Shown: positions 53,373 to 62,878, numbered from the stretch's first letter. The stretch: 64,000 nt of DNA from Roseimaritima ulvae (GCF_008065135.1 NZ_CP042914.1:3534001-3598000); one strand, 5' to 3'. The notes: a model not told the origin generated them from the sequence alone. A program made the numbers and translations.

Positions 53373-53529
53373 CCACCCATTTTAGAGACCGGGTTGGTCC
53401 ATCACGGTTGTGCCGAAAAAAAGCGGGCGGACGGCCGGCAAACTCGATTCGGTCGGCGCGATTTTGACGATTCTGCACGTAGCGTTCGCGAGTTCTTTAC
53501 GACTGCTTCACGCCCACTTGGTCTGCTAC

Positions 53530-53565
53530 GGCGAGCCTGGTCGACTCCCCCCGCACAGGCTCGCC
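53530..53565. repeat. Hairpin upstream of transaldolase
   Basis: A 10-bp perfect stem GGCGAGCCTG/CAGGCTCGCC with a 16-base loop. A TATAGT at 53572-53577 just downstream could be a -10 element for transaldolase, but no -35 is evident. Nothing else is recognised in the 267-bp divergent region. Confidence 0.6.
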
Positions 53566-53639
53566 GTCCGCTATAGTGTGGGGACGTCACAAGCGACAAA
53601 CTAATCAACCTAATCGTACCCACATCGAGGAGTTCGAGG

Positions 53640-54698
53640 ATGAACCAACCCCTGCAATCCTTAACCGCAACGGGAACCAAGCTATATCTCGATTCGGTGG
53701 CTCCCGAGGAAGTCGACAAGAACCTGGACTGGGGCGCCGTCGGTGCGACTTCCAACCCGGCGATCATTTCCGGGATCGTCAAAGCCGGCGGACGCGATCG
53801 CGAAATCGAAGCCCTGATCGATGCCGGCCACGATGACGAAGCCATCGCTTGGCAGCTGACCGACCAGCTGGTCCGGCAGGCTCAGGAAAAGTTCATGCCG
53901 ATCTGGGAGTCTTCCCAGGGCAACACCGGCTGGGTCAGCTTCGAACTCGATCCGTTGCTGGAAGATCCGGCCGAATCGCTGACCGATGAACAACGCACCG
54001 AACGTTATATCGAGCTGGGGAAACAGTGGAGCGAAGGGCATCAGAACCGGATGATCAAAGTGCCCGCCAGCCCGGCGGGTTTGGCGGCCTTGGAAGAACT
54101 GGCCGCCGCGGGGCTGACTCTGAACGTGACTTTGATCTTTACGCTCGAGCAGTACCGGGCGGCTCGCGAAGCGATCTGGAAGGGAGCTCAGCGGCGAGCC
54201 AGCTTGACCGACTTCAAAAGCGTCTACAGCATCTTTATCTCGCGAATCGACGTCTACACTGCGGATAAAATCCCGGACCTGTCAGCCGAGGCCCAGGGCG
54301 AGGTCGGGATCTTAAATGCCAAACGGGCATGGGCCGAAAACCAAGCGTTTTGGAAAGACCAGCCGACCGAGCTGGAGCAGGAATTGATCTTCGCCAGCAC
54401 CGGCGTCAAAAACCCCGGGGACGTTCCCTGGCGATATGTGCAGGCATTGGCCGGCAGCGATATCCAAACTAACCCGCCAGAAACCAACCAAGCGATCGCC
54501 GACAGCGACGTTCAATTCACCCGCACTGTCGACGAAATGCCACCTCAAGCGGTGCAACAGGAGATCGACGAGAAGGTCGACGTGCAGGCGATGTACGACC
54601 AGTTAATGGCCGAGGGCATTGACAAATTCGTCAAACCGCAGCGGGCCCTGTTGCAAATCATCGCCGAAAAACGTGCCTCGCTGACCGCCAACCCATAA
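53640..54698 (+). CDS. Transaldolase
   Basis: Predicted 352-residue cytosolic enzyme of the pentose phosphate pathway that moves a dihydroxyacetone unit from sedoheptulose-7-phosphate to glyceraldehyde-3-phosphate. The N-terminal [17 protein letters not shown] and [11 protein letters not shown] blocks and the Schiff-base Lys region [12 protein letters not shown] are present, followed by [17 protein letters not shown] and [16 protein letters not shown]. Its length fits the longer transaldolase subfamily. The ATG at 53640 has a GAGGA nearby. It is divergent from the glycosyltransferase. Confidence 0.93.
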   Translation: MNQPLQSLTATGTKLYLDSVAPEEVDKNLDWGAVGATSNPAIISGIVKAGGRDREIEALIDAGHDDEAIAWQLTDQLVRQAQEKFMPIWESSQGNTGWVSFELDPLLEDPAESLTDEQRTERYIELGKQWSEGHQNRMIKVPASPAGLAALEELAAAGLTLNVTLIFTLEQYRAAREAIWKGAQRRASLTDFKSVYSIFISRIDVYTADKIPDLSAEAQGEVGILNAKRAWAENQAFWKDQPTELEQELIFASTGVKNPGDVPWRYVQALAGSDIQTNPPETNQAIADSDVQFTRTVDEMPPQAVQQEIDEKVDVQAMYDQLMAEGIDKFVKPQRALLQIIAEKRASLTANP

Positions 54699-54718
54699 CC
54701 AATCTCGCCAGAGATTGG
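54699..54718 (+). terminator. GCCA-loop hairpin after transaldolase
   Basis: An 8-bp perfect stem CCAATCTC-GCCA-GAGATTGG starts directly after the stop codon. It is a member of the GCCA-loop hairpin family with no T-tract, so a role in termination is only possible. Confidence 0.45.
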
Positions 54719-54760
54719 GACGAGCGCCCGTAGCCGATCCCACGGGCTGCTTGAGTAAAT

Positions 54761-54775
54761 TGAGAATCGTTCTCA
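54761..54775. promoter_or_regulatory. Possible Fur box
   Basis: TGAGAAT-C-GTTCTCA is a 7-1-7 inverted repeat with one mismatch, close to the Fur consensus type TGAGAATCATTCTCA. It lies 98 bases upstream of the small gene at 54873. Confidence 0.4.
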
Positions 54776-54872
54776 TTAGTGTCTTGCCATCCACTTGGTT
54801 TTTGACAATACTGGATGCATCAATTCAGTTTTTAGCTGTTTGGAAGCATTCAAATTGTCTGGAAGAAGTGGA

Positions 54873-55178
54873 ATGATTTCAGGATCCGAGACGATTCTTT
54901 CGATTTTGCCGGGTTCGAGCGAAGATGTTCGGACCGTCGTGGCGTTGTGTCAGCGTGGTGCAGATTCAGCGGTTGAGATGCGACAGGAAAGCTTCAGCCA
55001 AGCGGTGGGTTGGTTTGTGCAAAGTCGGATTGAATTGACCGGCGAACAGGTAGCGGGCCTGCGGCAAACCTTGGGATTGGTATCGGGCCGGGTCCGTCGA
55101 CCGCGTCCAGCCAGTGTCGAGAACTCGCAGCCTGCCACGTTGGCGTTCCCAAGCCCTCAGCGAGCCGCCACGGCCTAA
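54873..55178 (+). CDS. Small protein of unknown function
   Basis: Predicted 101-residue protein starting MISGSETILSILPGSSED. It has an ordered first 70 residues (helical, with QAVGWFVQSRIELTGEQVAGL) and a Pro/Ser/Ala-rich tail. I do not recognise it. The ATG at 54873 was chosen because the longer frame to 54795 begins at a TTG inside the upstream regulatory region. A possible Fur box and a TTGACA at 54802-54807 lie upstream. The stop abuts the repeat island. It may be real but small size and lack of relatives make this moderate. Confidence 0.5.
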   Translation: MISGSETILSILPGSSEDVRTVVALCQRGADSAVEMRQESFSQAVGWFVQSRIELTGEQVAGLRQTLGLVSGRVRRPRPASVENSQPATLAFPSPQRAATA

Positions 55179-56020
55179 GGTCGTCGTTCGCTCCGCGAAC
55201 GCAACGTCTGCGCCCGCGCCCCCGAACCGGTTGCTAGTGCGAGTTGGCCGATGAGGCCCCAGCGTTCTGCCAATCCGCGCAATCCCTTGTGTCGGCCCTC
55301 CGGGCCTGTGCGACCGCGCAGGGACGACCGCGCAGAACAGGAGCTGCGCGGGGACAGACACAGCTGCGCGGGGACAGACACCGCGCACTCGTATTGCCAA
55401 TCCGCGCAATCCCTTGTGTCGGCCCTTCGGGCCTGTGTTTTTTTGAGGGACATGGACCGGGGCTTTACAGCCCCGGCAAGGGTTATGTCGGCCCTCCGGG
55501 CCTGTGCGACCGCGCAGGACCGCGCAGGGACAGACCTGATGTGCTTTCCGCACTGGTCACCACCGTAGCTGTGCGACCGCGCAGGACCGCGCAGGGACAG
55601 ACACCGCGCACGCTAGCGTGATTTGGCTGGCCGAGGTCGTCGTTCGCTCCGCGAACGCAACGCCTGCGGCCCCGCCCCCGAACAGGAGCTGCGCGGGGAC
55701 AGACACCGCGCACTCGTATTGCCAATCCGCGCAATCCCTTGTATCGGCCCTCCGGGCCTGTGTTTTTTTGAGGGACAGTGACCGGGGCTTTACAGCCCCG
55801 GCAAGGGTTATGTCGGCCCTCCGGGCCTATGCGCGTCTAGCAAAAGCTGCGCGGGGACAGACACCGCGCACTGGTAGCATGGTCCCCGGCCCGTGTCCTC
55901 GCGATTTCCGCCGCCGATGCGCGCTGCAACCGGTCGCTATCGCGATGCGACTGGCCAAGGTCGTCGTTCGCTCCGCGAACGCAACGTCTACGGCCGCGCC
56001 CCCGAGCCAGTCGCAAAGGT
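55179..56020. repeat. Repeat island without genes
   Basis: This stretch is built of overlapping dispersed repeats: copies of the GTTCGC-TCC-GCGAAC element at about 55180, 55637 and 55957, a GGGGCTTTACAGCCCC hairpin, a GGCCCTCCGGGCC hairpin and GCGCGGGGACAGACACCGCGC elements. A 142-bp block is duplicated (55362-55503 and 55687-55828). Short open frames here are products of the repeats, not genes. Confidence 0.85.
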
Positions 56021-56115
56021 GAGGCGGATGACCGCCTTGGCAATTCTTTGCGTCCTTTGCGACAAAACTCAAATCCAGCGGCCCGGCCGGTTCGTCCTAC
56101 CGGTATGGTACGCCT

Positions 56116-56688
56116 ATGAATGATCCGCCCCCCGCTGACGCCGCTTGCGACTCCGCTCCCGCCGAACGGCTGGAGTCTCTGTTTCGTGATGTGCATGGCG
56201 AACTGCTGGGGACGTTGTTCTATTTGGTAGGCAACCTTGAAGACGCCCGCGACGCGTTGCAGGAAACGTTTCTCAAGTGTTGGCGACATCAGCAACAGGT
56301 GCCGGATGTCGAAAACCTCAAGGCTTGGGTGTTTCGCATCGCGCTGAATACCGGGCGGGATGTTCGCAAGACCGCATGGAACCGGCGACGCAAACCGCTG
56401 GTCAGCGACCCTTCTCAAGCCCCGGATGATGTCGTGTCTGTCAACCATCGCCTCCGCACGTCCGATCCGCCCGACGCGGAATTGATTCGCAACGAAGAAC
56501 TGTGTCGGCTTCGTGATGCCGTCCTGCACTTGCGTGAAGAGGAGCAGGAAGTGTTTTTGCTGCGACAAAACGGCGGGCTTAGTTATCCGCAGATTGCGGC
56601 CGCCACGTCGCTGCCGTTGGGAACCGTCAAAACTCGGATGCGGGCGGCTATCGGCCAGCTGCGAATGGCTGTGGGAGAAACGTCATGA
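56116..56688 (+). CDS. ECF-type RNA polymerase sigma factor
   Basis: Predicted 190-residue extracytoplasmic-function sigma factor. Region 2 is LFRDVHGELLGTLFYLVGNLEDARDALQETFLKCW with the family's DA.D..QE.FL pattern, and region 4 includes LREEEQEVFLLRQNGGLSYPQIAAATSLPLGTVKTR with the recognition helix. ECF factors direct RNA polymerase to promoters of envelope-stress or surface functions. The next gene starts inside its stop (ATGA) and has an anti-sigma-like N-terminus, so the pair is a sigma/anti-sigma unit. Confidence 0.92.
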   Translation: MNDPPPADAACDSAPAERLESLFRDVHGELLGTLFYLVGNLEDARDALQETFLKCWRHQQQVPDVENLKAWVFRIALNTGRDVRKTAWNRRRKPLVSDPSQAPDDVVSVNHRLRTSDPPDAELIRNEELCRLRDAVLHLREEEQEVFLLRQNGGLSYPQIAAATSLPLGTVKTRMRAAIGQLRMAVGETS

Positions 56689-59600
56689 ACGAACTGCAAC
56701 AAGATCTTTTAGAAATGCATTACGGTTTGTTGGACGATGCCGAAGCCGCTCGGCTGCAGCATCGAATCCACACCGAACCGGAGGTCGCCGCGTTGTGGGC
56801 CGAAACGATTCAAATGGCAGGCAAATTCGCCGACGCCGCTCGCTTGACCGGCTTGCCGACGCCCGCCGCCGACGATGCTGAATTGGACCAGATGGTGGCG
56901 GCCGCCAAACGCTCCGAAGCCAACCCCGACGCCGACATTCGATCCGCCTCTTCACCGGCCGCTTCTTCGCCAGCCGCGTCACCTGCCGCCGAAGAAACCA
57001 TCGCGGAATCACCAACCGCGGCCAGCCCCGCGGGGACCACGGCGTCGGGCTCCGCCGCGCGACGCTCGCGTCTGTTTGGCGTGCGTTCGTTTCTGCTGGC
57101 CGCTTCGATTTTGCTTGCCGTCTGCGGCGTGCGATTTTGGAATCAGCTGCCACCAAGGCCCGCCACGGCCATGGTGTTGGAAGCCGATCGTATCGCCGGC
57201 GTGGAGGCTGAAGGTAAAAACGAATTTCGCGTCGCCACTCGAGCCGCCACGCCATCGACGGGGCTGGTCGGGTCGGCTTCGCTGCCCCTCACCCCGGCTT
57301 CGTTGACGTTTTCGATCTACTCGCAAGGTGCTTTGATTTTCCAGCAACAGCAGAAGTCTACCGGTGAAGCAACGTTTCAGGTTCCCGACGATTTACTGTT
57401 GCCTCGCGGAGCACAACTGCGAGTCGAAGCGGAACAGCCCGACGGGGCGTCATCGCAAATCTCCCTGCCGCTGCGGGCGACGCGTTGTCTGACCTACCTG
57501 AGCACTGACCGGCCGGTGTATCGACCGGGCGAAACGATTTTTTTCCGATCTTTGACCCTGCAGCGACAAACCTTTTTGGGCGAGTACACGCTGCCGATTC
57601 GCTTCCAGTTGTTGGACCCTTCGTCCGCCCTGGTTCCGGGAACGACGATCGAAGGCGTCACCGATCGCGGCGTGGGCAACGGAGCGATCACGTTGCCGGC
57701 GGACATCGCCGGCGGCAGCTACACGCTGGTCGCGACCAGTTTGAACGGGGTGTTTCCTGAAGAACGCAAGGCGATCGAAGTGCGTCCGTACCGTGTGCCA
57801 CGTTTCACCCGAACGATCCAGCTGGATCAACGCAGCTACGGTTCGGGCGATCAAGTGATGGCCGACGCGGTAATTCGCCGCGCTGAAGGCGAACCGCTAG
57901 CCGGCGCCCAAGTGACCGCTACCGCGGTAGTCGATCAGCAAACCATCGTCAGCGAACGGCTGACGACCGACGAGCAAGGGCGGTGTTCGGTGTCGTTTTC
58001 ATTGCCGACGCATATCCGTGTGGGAGTGGGGTATTTGTCGTTCGTCGTGGACGATGGCGGCACTCAGGAAACCTTCACCGAAACGATTCCGATTCAAACC
58101 GATCGCGTTCAGTTGGAGTTCTATCCCGAGGGCGGCTATTTGGTGGAAGGGGTTCGCAACCGCGTCTACTTTTCGGCTCGCAATACCCTCGGTCAACCGG
58201 TTCATGTGGAAGGCGAAATCATGACCCGCGGCGGCCGGCAGGTAACTCGGCTGGCCACCACCCGCGATGGCATGGGACGATTCGAGTTTGTGCCCGAACC
58301 CGGACAACGCTACGTGGCCAAACTGTCCAAACCTCTGGACGTCTCGGCTGACGCCCGCTTTCCAGCCGTGGTTGCCAACCGACCGGTGCTGGATACCGGC
58401 AGCGGGGTGTTTGCGGCCGGTGCGCCATTGGATTTGGTGTTGCGAACGACGCAAGCCATGAAGGTGCGAGTGCAAGCGGCTTGCCGAGGTGCTTTGGTGG
58501 GCGAAAGCGAAGCCGCCATTGAGCCTGGCAGCCAAACGCTGCGAGTACCCGTCAGCGACGCGACTCAAGGCGTTGTGCGAGTCACCCTATTCGATGCCGA
58601 CACCAAGCAACCGCTGGCTGAACGGTTGGTGTACCGCCGCAGTGATCGCGACTTAAAGGTTCAGGTGTTGCCGGCGGATGCGAAGCGCTCGCACGTTCCC
58701 GGTCAACCGCTACGGCTGACGTTGCAGGTTACCGACGAAGCGGATCAACCCGTGGCGGCGGTGTTGGGCGTGTCCGTGGTCGACCAGGCCGCGCTCAGCC
58801 TGCAAACCACCGAAACGCCGACGCTTAAAACGCACTTCCTGCTGACCAGCGAAGTCGAAAAGCCCGAGGATTTGGAACACGCCAACTTCTATTTGGAAGA
58901 CAGTCTGGAAGCCGCCGAGTCGCTGGATCTGTTGCTCGGCACCCAAGGCTGGCGACGATTTGTCTACAACGATGCGGTTCCGGATACAGAAACTCTGGAG
59001 GCAACTTTGCAGCGGTTGTTGGCGCTTGATGGCAGCGAACCGGCAATCACGCAGCGTCGTTCCAACCATACCGTTATCCAAGAACAATGGGACGTTTATC
59101 GGACATCATTGGATCGGGCATGGACGGAGTTGCTGACCGAGTTGCGTTGGCTGCTGTTGCCGCTGTTTTTAATCTGGACGCTGTTGGCGTGGGTGCGTTC
59201 GCGTTCGCGTTCGGTCGGCGCGTCGGCGGCGTGTCTATTGTTAGCGCTTTCCACGTCGGCATGGCTCGTCGGCTGCGGTGTGCAACAGCCGGCCACCGAT
59301 GCCGTGATGCAAGATGTCGCCGAAGCACCGACCGCTGGGCGTGCGGAATCGAGCACCGAAGCGACACCGCCGCTGGAGATGGAACCTAGTGCAGCGATGG
59401 AAAGCCCCGTCGCCGCGGATGAAGGTGCGGCGGCCGGGGAATTGGATCCCATGGCGGCGCCATCCGATACGCTTTCGCCCGCCCCGGCCGAGGCACCGCG
59501 TGAGACAACGCCCACGACCAGCCAGCCGTTCTCGACGGGCCTGTCCATCGATCCGGCGGATCAGCCCGCTCTTACCGAACAGGATCTGCAGCGGTTGTTG

Positions 59601-61832
59601 GAAGCTCGCGGAATCAATAGCCAAGATCTGGCGCAGCGATTGTTCGAGGAGTTGCGGTTTCCGGTTCGCGAGTACGCGCACCGTCATTCGACGACTGCTT
59701 CCCAACGCCAGGATTTTGCCGAAACGCTGTATTGGCAACCTTTGCTGGTCACCGATTCCAAGGGACAGGCTACCATCCGGTTTGATCTGTCGGATTCGAT
59801 TACTTCATTCCGCGTGCATGCCGACGCCCACGCATCGGGCCGCATCGGCAGCGGCTCGGCGGCCATCGTTTCCAGGATCCCGTTCCAGGTGGAGCCGAAG
59901 CTGCCGCTGGCCGTCACGGTGGGCGATCGGATCGATCTGCCGGTGGCCGTCATCAACGCTTCGGATCAGCCACAGACGGCCGCCGTCATGGTCTCGGCGG
60001 ACAGCGGGCTGCGTGTCGAACGCTCGGCCGCGGTCAAGCAGACGTCGCTCGCCGCTGGACAGCGGACGCGGCTGCATGTTCCGATCTCCGTCGAAGCGTC
60101 CGCGGCAGGAAAACGCTTGGGGCTGGACGTCCGCGGCGAAACGAACGGGCCGCGGGCGATCCGCGACGACGTCCGTCGGCAACTATTCGTAGCCGCTGCC
60201 GGGTATCCTCAGCGACGATCCACGACGGCCACGGTGTCCGGTTCCTACCGCTTTACGCTGGACTTGCCCGATGATTATGTCGACGGTTCGTTGCAGATCA
60301 CGCTCCGCGCCTACCCTTCGCCGCTGGCCGATTTAATGGCCGGTGTGGAAAGCGTATTGGCCGAGCCGCATGGTTGTTTCGAGCAAGCTTCGGCGGCCAA
60401 TTATCCCAACGCATTGGCGTTGCAGTACCTGCAGCAAAACCAGTTGAGCAATCCGCAAGTGATGCAGCGAGCCGAAGGGTTTTTGGATCGCGGATATCAA
60501 AAACTGACCAGTTACGAATGCGAACGCCGCGGGTACGAATGGTTCGGGCAAGATCCGGGCCACGAAGCGTTGTCGGCGTTTGGACTGTTGCAGTTCAATG
60601 ACATGCGAACGGTGATGGATATTGATCTGAACATGATCTCGCGGACCCGCAAATGGTTGATGGCTCGCCGCGATGGTAACGGTGGCTGGAAACGCAACCC
60701 GCGGCATCTGCACAGCTGGTCGGTCAGTCAAGACGTTGTGAATGCGTATGTGCTGTGGGCGTTGACTGAAGCCGATGCGGCGGTGGGCAATGTTCGCGCC
60801 ACATCCAGGGAACTAAACGACGAACTGACGCGACTGGAATCCGTCGCCATGGCGACCGACGACGCTTACCTTTTGGCGTTGTCGGCAGCCGCGCTTGCCA
60901 ACGTGAATCGCGACGAGGCGGCCAGCCGTTTGTTGGAAAAACTGGTTGTGCAGCAAGCCGAGGACGGTAGTCTTCGCGGCCGCACGTCGGTGACGCAAAG
61001 CGGCGGGAAATCGCTGCAAGTCGAAACCACGGCGCTGGCCGTAATCGCTTGGAGCAAGACCGGGGGCTTCCAAGAGCCACGTCAACGAGCTGCCGCGTGG
61101 TTGGTTGACAGTCGCGACGGACGCGGCGGCTTTGGTTCGACGCAGGCCACCGTGTTGGCGCTTAAAGCTCTGCTGGCATTTGGCAATTCGGCGACGCCGC
61201 GAGGAGGACGATTGGTCGTGCTGGCCGATGGCAATCCGATCGCCGAAGCCGCTTTGCCCGAGGATGCGGCCGACGGAGCGATGATCGAAATCACCGGGTT
61301 GGCCGAACGATTGATCGACGCTGACATCGATCCACGGCAGGCGACGCTCGAGCTGCGCGTCGACGACGGCGTTCGCTTGCCCTGTTCGCTGGACGTGGCC
61401 TTCCATGCCAGCGTGCCGGAAAGTCACCCGGAGACGGCTTTGCAACTGGACGTGCACCTGGCCGAAACCGACGGCGTGGCGGCCGGCAGTATCGTTCAGG
61501 TCGACGCCACCGTGAAGAACGTGACGCCGTCCGGGGTGCCGATGAGCGTCGCGGTGATCGGCTTGCCCGGCGGCGTGGAACCACGCACCGAGGAACTGGA
61601 CGAGCTGCGCAGCGAAGGCGTGTTTGACTACTACGAGCTGCGGCCCCGTGAAGTCATCCTGTACTGGCGAACGATCGCGCCGGAGGAAGCCAAGGTGGTG
61701 CGCTTTCACGTCACCGCCGAGATCCCCGGTCGCTACACCGCGCCGCCCTCGAGGGCGTACCTGTACTACACTGCCGAGCAAGTGCACTGGACGCCGCCGC
61801 TGGAGATCGAGATCCAGGCGGGGGAGTCTTGA
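56685..61832 (+). CDS. Alpha-2-macroglobulin-like protein with anti-sigma-like N-terminus
   Basis: Predicted 1,715-residue membrane-anchored protein. Residues 1-60 look like a short zinc-free anti-sigma region (LLEMHYGLLDDAEAARLQ). A transmembrane helix lies at about 129-152 (FLLAASILLAVCGVRFW). The MG2-type folds follow, including the STDRPVYRPGETIFFRSL signature. A second hydrophobic segment with a lipobox-like LVGCG occurs at about 822-868. The complement-like C-terminal half contains DSKGQATIRFDLSDSITSFRV and the internal thioester site GCFEQ at 1230-1234 (the Cys1231-Gln1234 bond). Bacterial relatives trap or bind proteases. The gene overlaps the sigma-factor gene (ATGA). Confidence 0.88.
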   Translation: MNELQQDLLEMHYGLLDDAEAARLQHRIHTEPEVAALWAETIQMAGKFADAARLTGLPTPAADDAELDQMVAAAKRSEANPDADIRSASSPAASSPAASPAAEETIAESPTAASPAGTTASGSAARRSRLFGVRSFLLAASILLAVCGVRFWNQLPPRPATAMVLEADRIAGVEAEGKNEFRVATRAATPSTGLVGSASLPLTPASLTFSIYSQGALIFQQQQKSTGEATFQVPDDLLLPRGAQLRVEAEQPDGASSQISLPLRATRCLTYLSTDRPVYRPGETIFFRSLTLQRQTFLGEYTLPIRFQLLDPSSALVPGTTIEGVTDRGVGNGAITLPADIAGGSYTLVATSLNGVFPEERKAIEVRPYRVPRFTRTIQLDQRSYGSGDQVMADAVIRRAEGEPLAGAQVTATAVVDQQTIVSERLTTDEQGRCSVSFSLPTHIRVGVGYLSFVVDDGGTQETFTETIPIQTDRVQLEFYPEGGYLVEGVRNRVYFSARNTLGQPVHVEGEIMTRGGRQVTRLATTRDGMGRFEFVPEPGQRYVAKLSKPLDVSADARFPAVVANRPVLDTGSGVFAAGAPLDLVLRTTQAMKVRVQAACRGALVGESEAAIEPGSQTLRVPVSDATQGVVRVTLFDADTKQPLAERLVYRRSDRDLKVQVLPADAKRSHVPGQPLRLTLQVTDEADQPVAAVLGVSVVDQAALSLQTTETPTLKTHFLLTSEVEKPEDLEHANFYLEDSLEAAESLDLLLGTQGWRRFVYNDAVPDTETLEATLQRLLALDGSEPAITQRRSNHTVIQEQWDVYRTSLDRAWTELLTELRWLLLPLFLIWTLLAWVRSRSRSVGASAACLLLALSTSAWLVGCGVQQPATDAVMQDVAEAPTAGRAESSTEATPPLEMEPSAAMESPVAADEGAAAGELDPMAAPSDTLSPAPAEAPRETTPTTSQPFSTGLSIDPADQPALTEQDLQRLLEARGINSQDLAQRLFEELRFPVREYAHRHSTTASQRQDFAETLYWQPLLVTDSKGQATIRFDLSDSITSFRVHADAHASGRIGSGSAAIVSRIPFQVEPKLPLAVTVGDRIDLPVAVINASDQPQTAAVMVSADSGLRVERSAAVKQTSLAAGQRTRLHVPISVEASAAGKRLGLDVRGETNGPRAIRDDVRRQLFVAAAGYPQRRSTTATVSGSYRFTLDLPDDYVDGSLQITLRAYPSPLADLMAGVESVLAEPHGCFEQASAANYPNALALQYLQQNQLSNPQVMQRAEGFLDRGYQKLTSYECERRGYEWFGQDPGHEALSAFGLLQFNDMRTVMDIDLNMISRTRKWLMARRDGNGGWKRNPRHLHSWSVSQDVVNAYVLWALTEADAAVGNVRATSRELNDELTRLESVAMATDDAYLLALSAAALANVNRDEAASRLLEKLVVQQAEDGSLRGRTSVTQSGGKSLQVETTALAVIAWSKTGGFQEPRQRAAAWLVDSRDGRGGFGSTQATVLALKALLAFGNSATPRGGRLVVLADGNPIAEAALPEDAADGAMIEITGLAERLIDADIDPRQATLELRVDDGVRLPCSLDVAFHASVPESHPETALQLDVHLAETDGVAAGSIVQVDATVKNVTPSGVPMSVAVIGLPGGVEPRTEELDELRSEGVFDYYELRPREVILYWRTIAPEEAKVVRFHVTAEIPGRYTAPPSRAYLYYTAEQVHWTPPLEIEIQAGES

Positions 61833-62039
61833 GATTCGAGATTCGAGATTCGAGATTCGAGATTCGAGATTCGAGATTCGAGATTTGAGATTTGAGATTT
61901 GAGATTTGAGATTTGAGATTTGAGATTTGAGATTTGAGATTTGAGATTTGAGATTTGAGATTTGAGATTTGAGATTTGAGATTTGAGATTTGAGATTTGA
62001 GATTTGAGATTTGAGATTTGAGATTTGAGATTTGAGATT
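61831..62039. repeat. Heptanucleotide tandem array (GAGATTC/GAGATTT)n
   Basis: About 30 copies of a 7-bp unit begin at the stop codon of the macroglobulin-like gene. The first copies end in C and later copies in T, showing spread of a variant along the array. Confidence 0.95.
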
Positions 62040-62040
62040 T

Positions 62041-62145
62041 GTCTCCTTGTCTCCTTGTCTCCTCACTCCTCACTCCTCACTCCTCCCTCCTCCCTCCTCC
62101 CTCCTCCCTCCTCACTCCTCACTCCTCACTCCTCACTCCTCACTT
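62041..62145. repeat. Pyrimidine-rich array (CTCACTC and CTCCCTC units)
   Basis: Short CTCCTTGT copies are followed by 7-bp CTCACTC and CTCCCTC units. The unit is the complement of the array at 26061. With the preceding array it fills most of the 458-bp gap 61833-62290; the rest shows no gene. Confidence 0.9.
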
Positions 62146-62290
62146 GCTAGCATTCCTGGTTTGAGGATTATCCGGATTCTTCCGGAAAACCCGCAAGACC
62201 CCTCTAGTTTCACACGATATAGAGAACCATCGGCGCGAGCTTTTGGCTTGTTCCGCCTGTAGACGTGTCGACCCCAAGGAAGGATGTCGG

Positions 62291-62878
62291 ATGACGACCC
62301 CAATACGATTGAAGACCACCCGCACACTACTGGGAATCGTGGCTGCCATTTCGGCTGTCACCAGTACTGGCTGTATTGGGCTCACACAGGGCCCCAATCT
62401 CGGCATTTTCGCGATTCCCATTCCCGTCAGCCCGTTCTACCAGCAGAAGGCCGAGGACGATAATCGTTGGCTGGAGCGATACGAACGCGTGCCGATCCTC
62501 GGTCCCACGACCGCTGGCAACGAACCGGTAGCTCTGGACCCGCCGACGGACGATGAAGTCATGCGGGCGTTTGAAAAGGCGAATCCGGTCGGCGGCGGCA
62601 TTCCGTTGCTGTTCGAACGCCAACGCAATGACGTTCGGATCATCAAGGAAAAGATCGCCGACTACATCGATCCGCCGCGGTTTTACCCCCTGATCGGACC
62701 GGCTCAACTGCACCACGCTCACTACAAGTGCACGATCTACTACAGCCAACGTGACATTGTGGGCTACCCCGTGCCACATTCGTTGGACGACGAAGAGGCC
62801 GTGGAAACGATCTACATCGACCACAACCACTTCCACATGGTGGGCGACGTCGAACCCTACCAGACGCCCACGCTGTAA
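62291..62878 (+). CDS. Lipoprotein of unknown function
   Basis: Predicted 195-residue lipoprotein. The leader ends in a lipobox (AVTSTGC), so it is probably lipid-anchored in the cell envelope. The mature part has a conserved-looking core, LIGPAQLHHAHYKCTIYYSQRD, and ends in a His-rich DHNHFHMVGDVEP; the family is common in planctomycetes but I cannot name a function. AGGA seven bases before the ATG at 62291 favours it over upstream frames. It is followed by a strong terminator and stands alone. Confidence 0.82.
   Translation: MTTPIRLKTTRTLLGIVAAISAVTSTGCIGLTQGPNLGIFAIPIPVSPFYQQKAEDDNRWLERYERVPILGPTTAGNEPVALDPPTDDEVMRAFEKANPVGGGIPLLFERQRNDVRIIKEKIADYIDPPRFYPLIGPAQLHHAHYKCTIYYSQRDIVGYPVPHSLDDEEAVETIYIDHNHFHMVGDVEPYQTPTL

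Noticed and set aside
55244-55830. Several 80-125-codon frames in the repeat island.
   Set aside because: They arise from repeated hairpin units on both strands and show no conserved domain or ribosome-binding site.
61711-62073. Open frames reading SQISNLK and related periodic peptides.
   Set aside because: They are translations of the 7-bp arrays and of sequence antisense to the macroglobulin-like gene.
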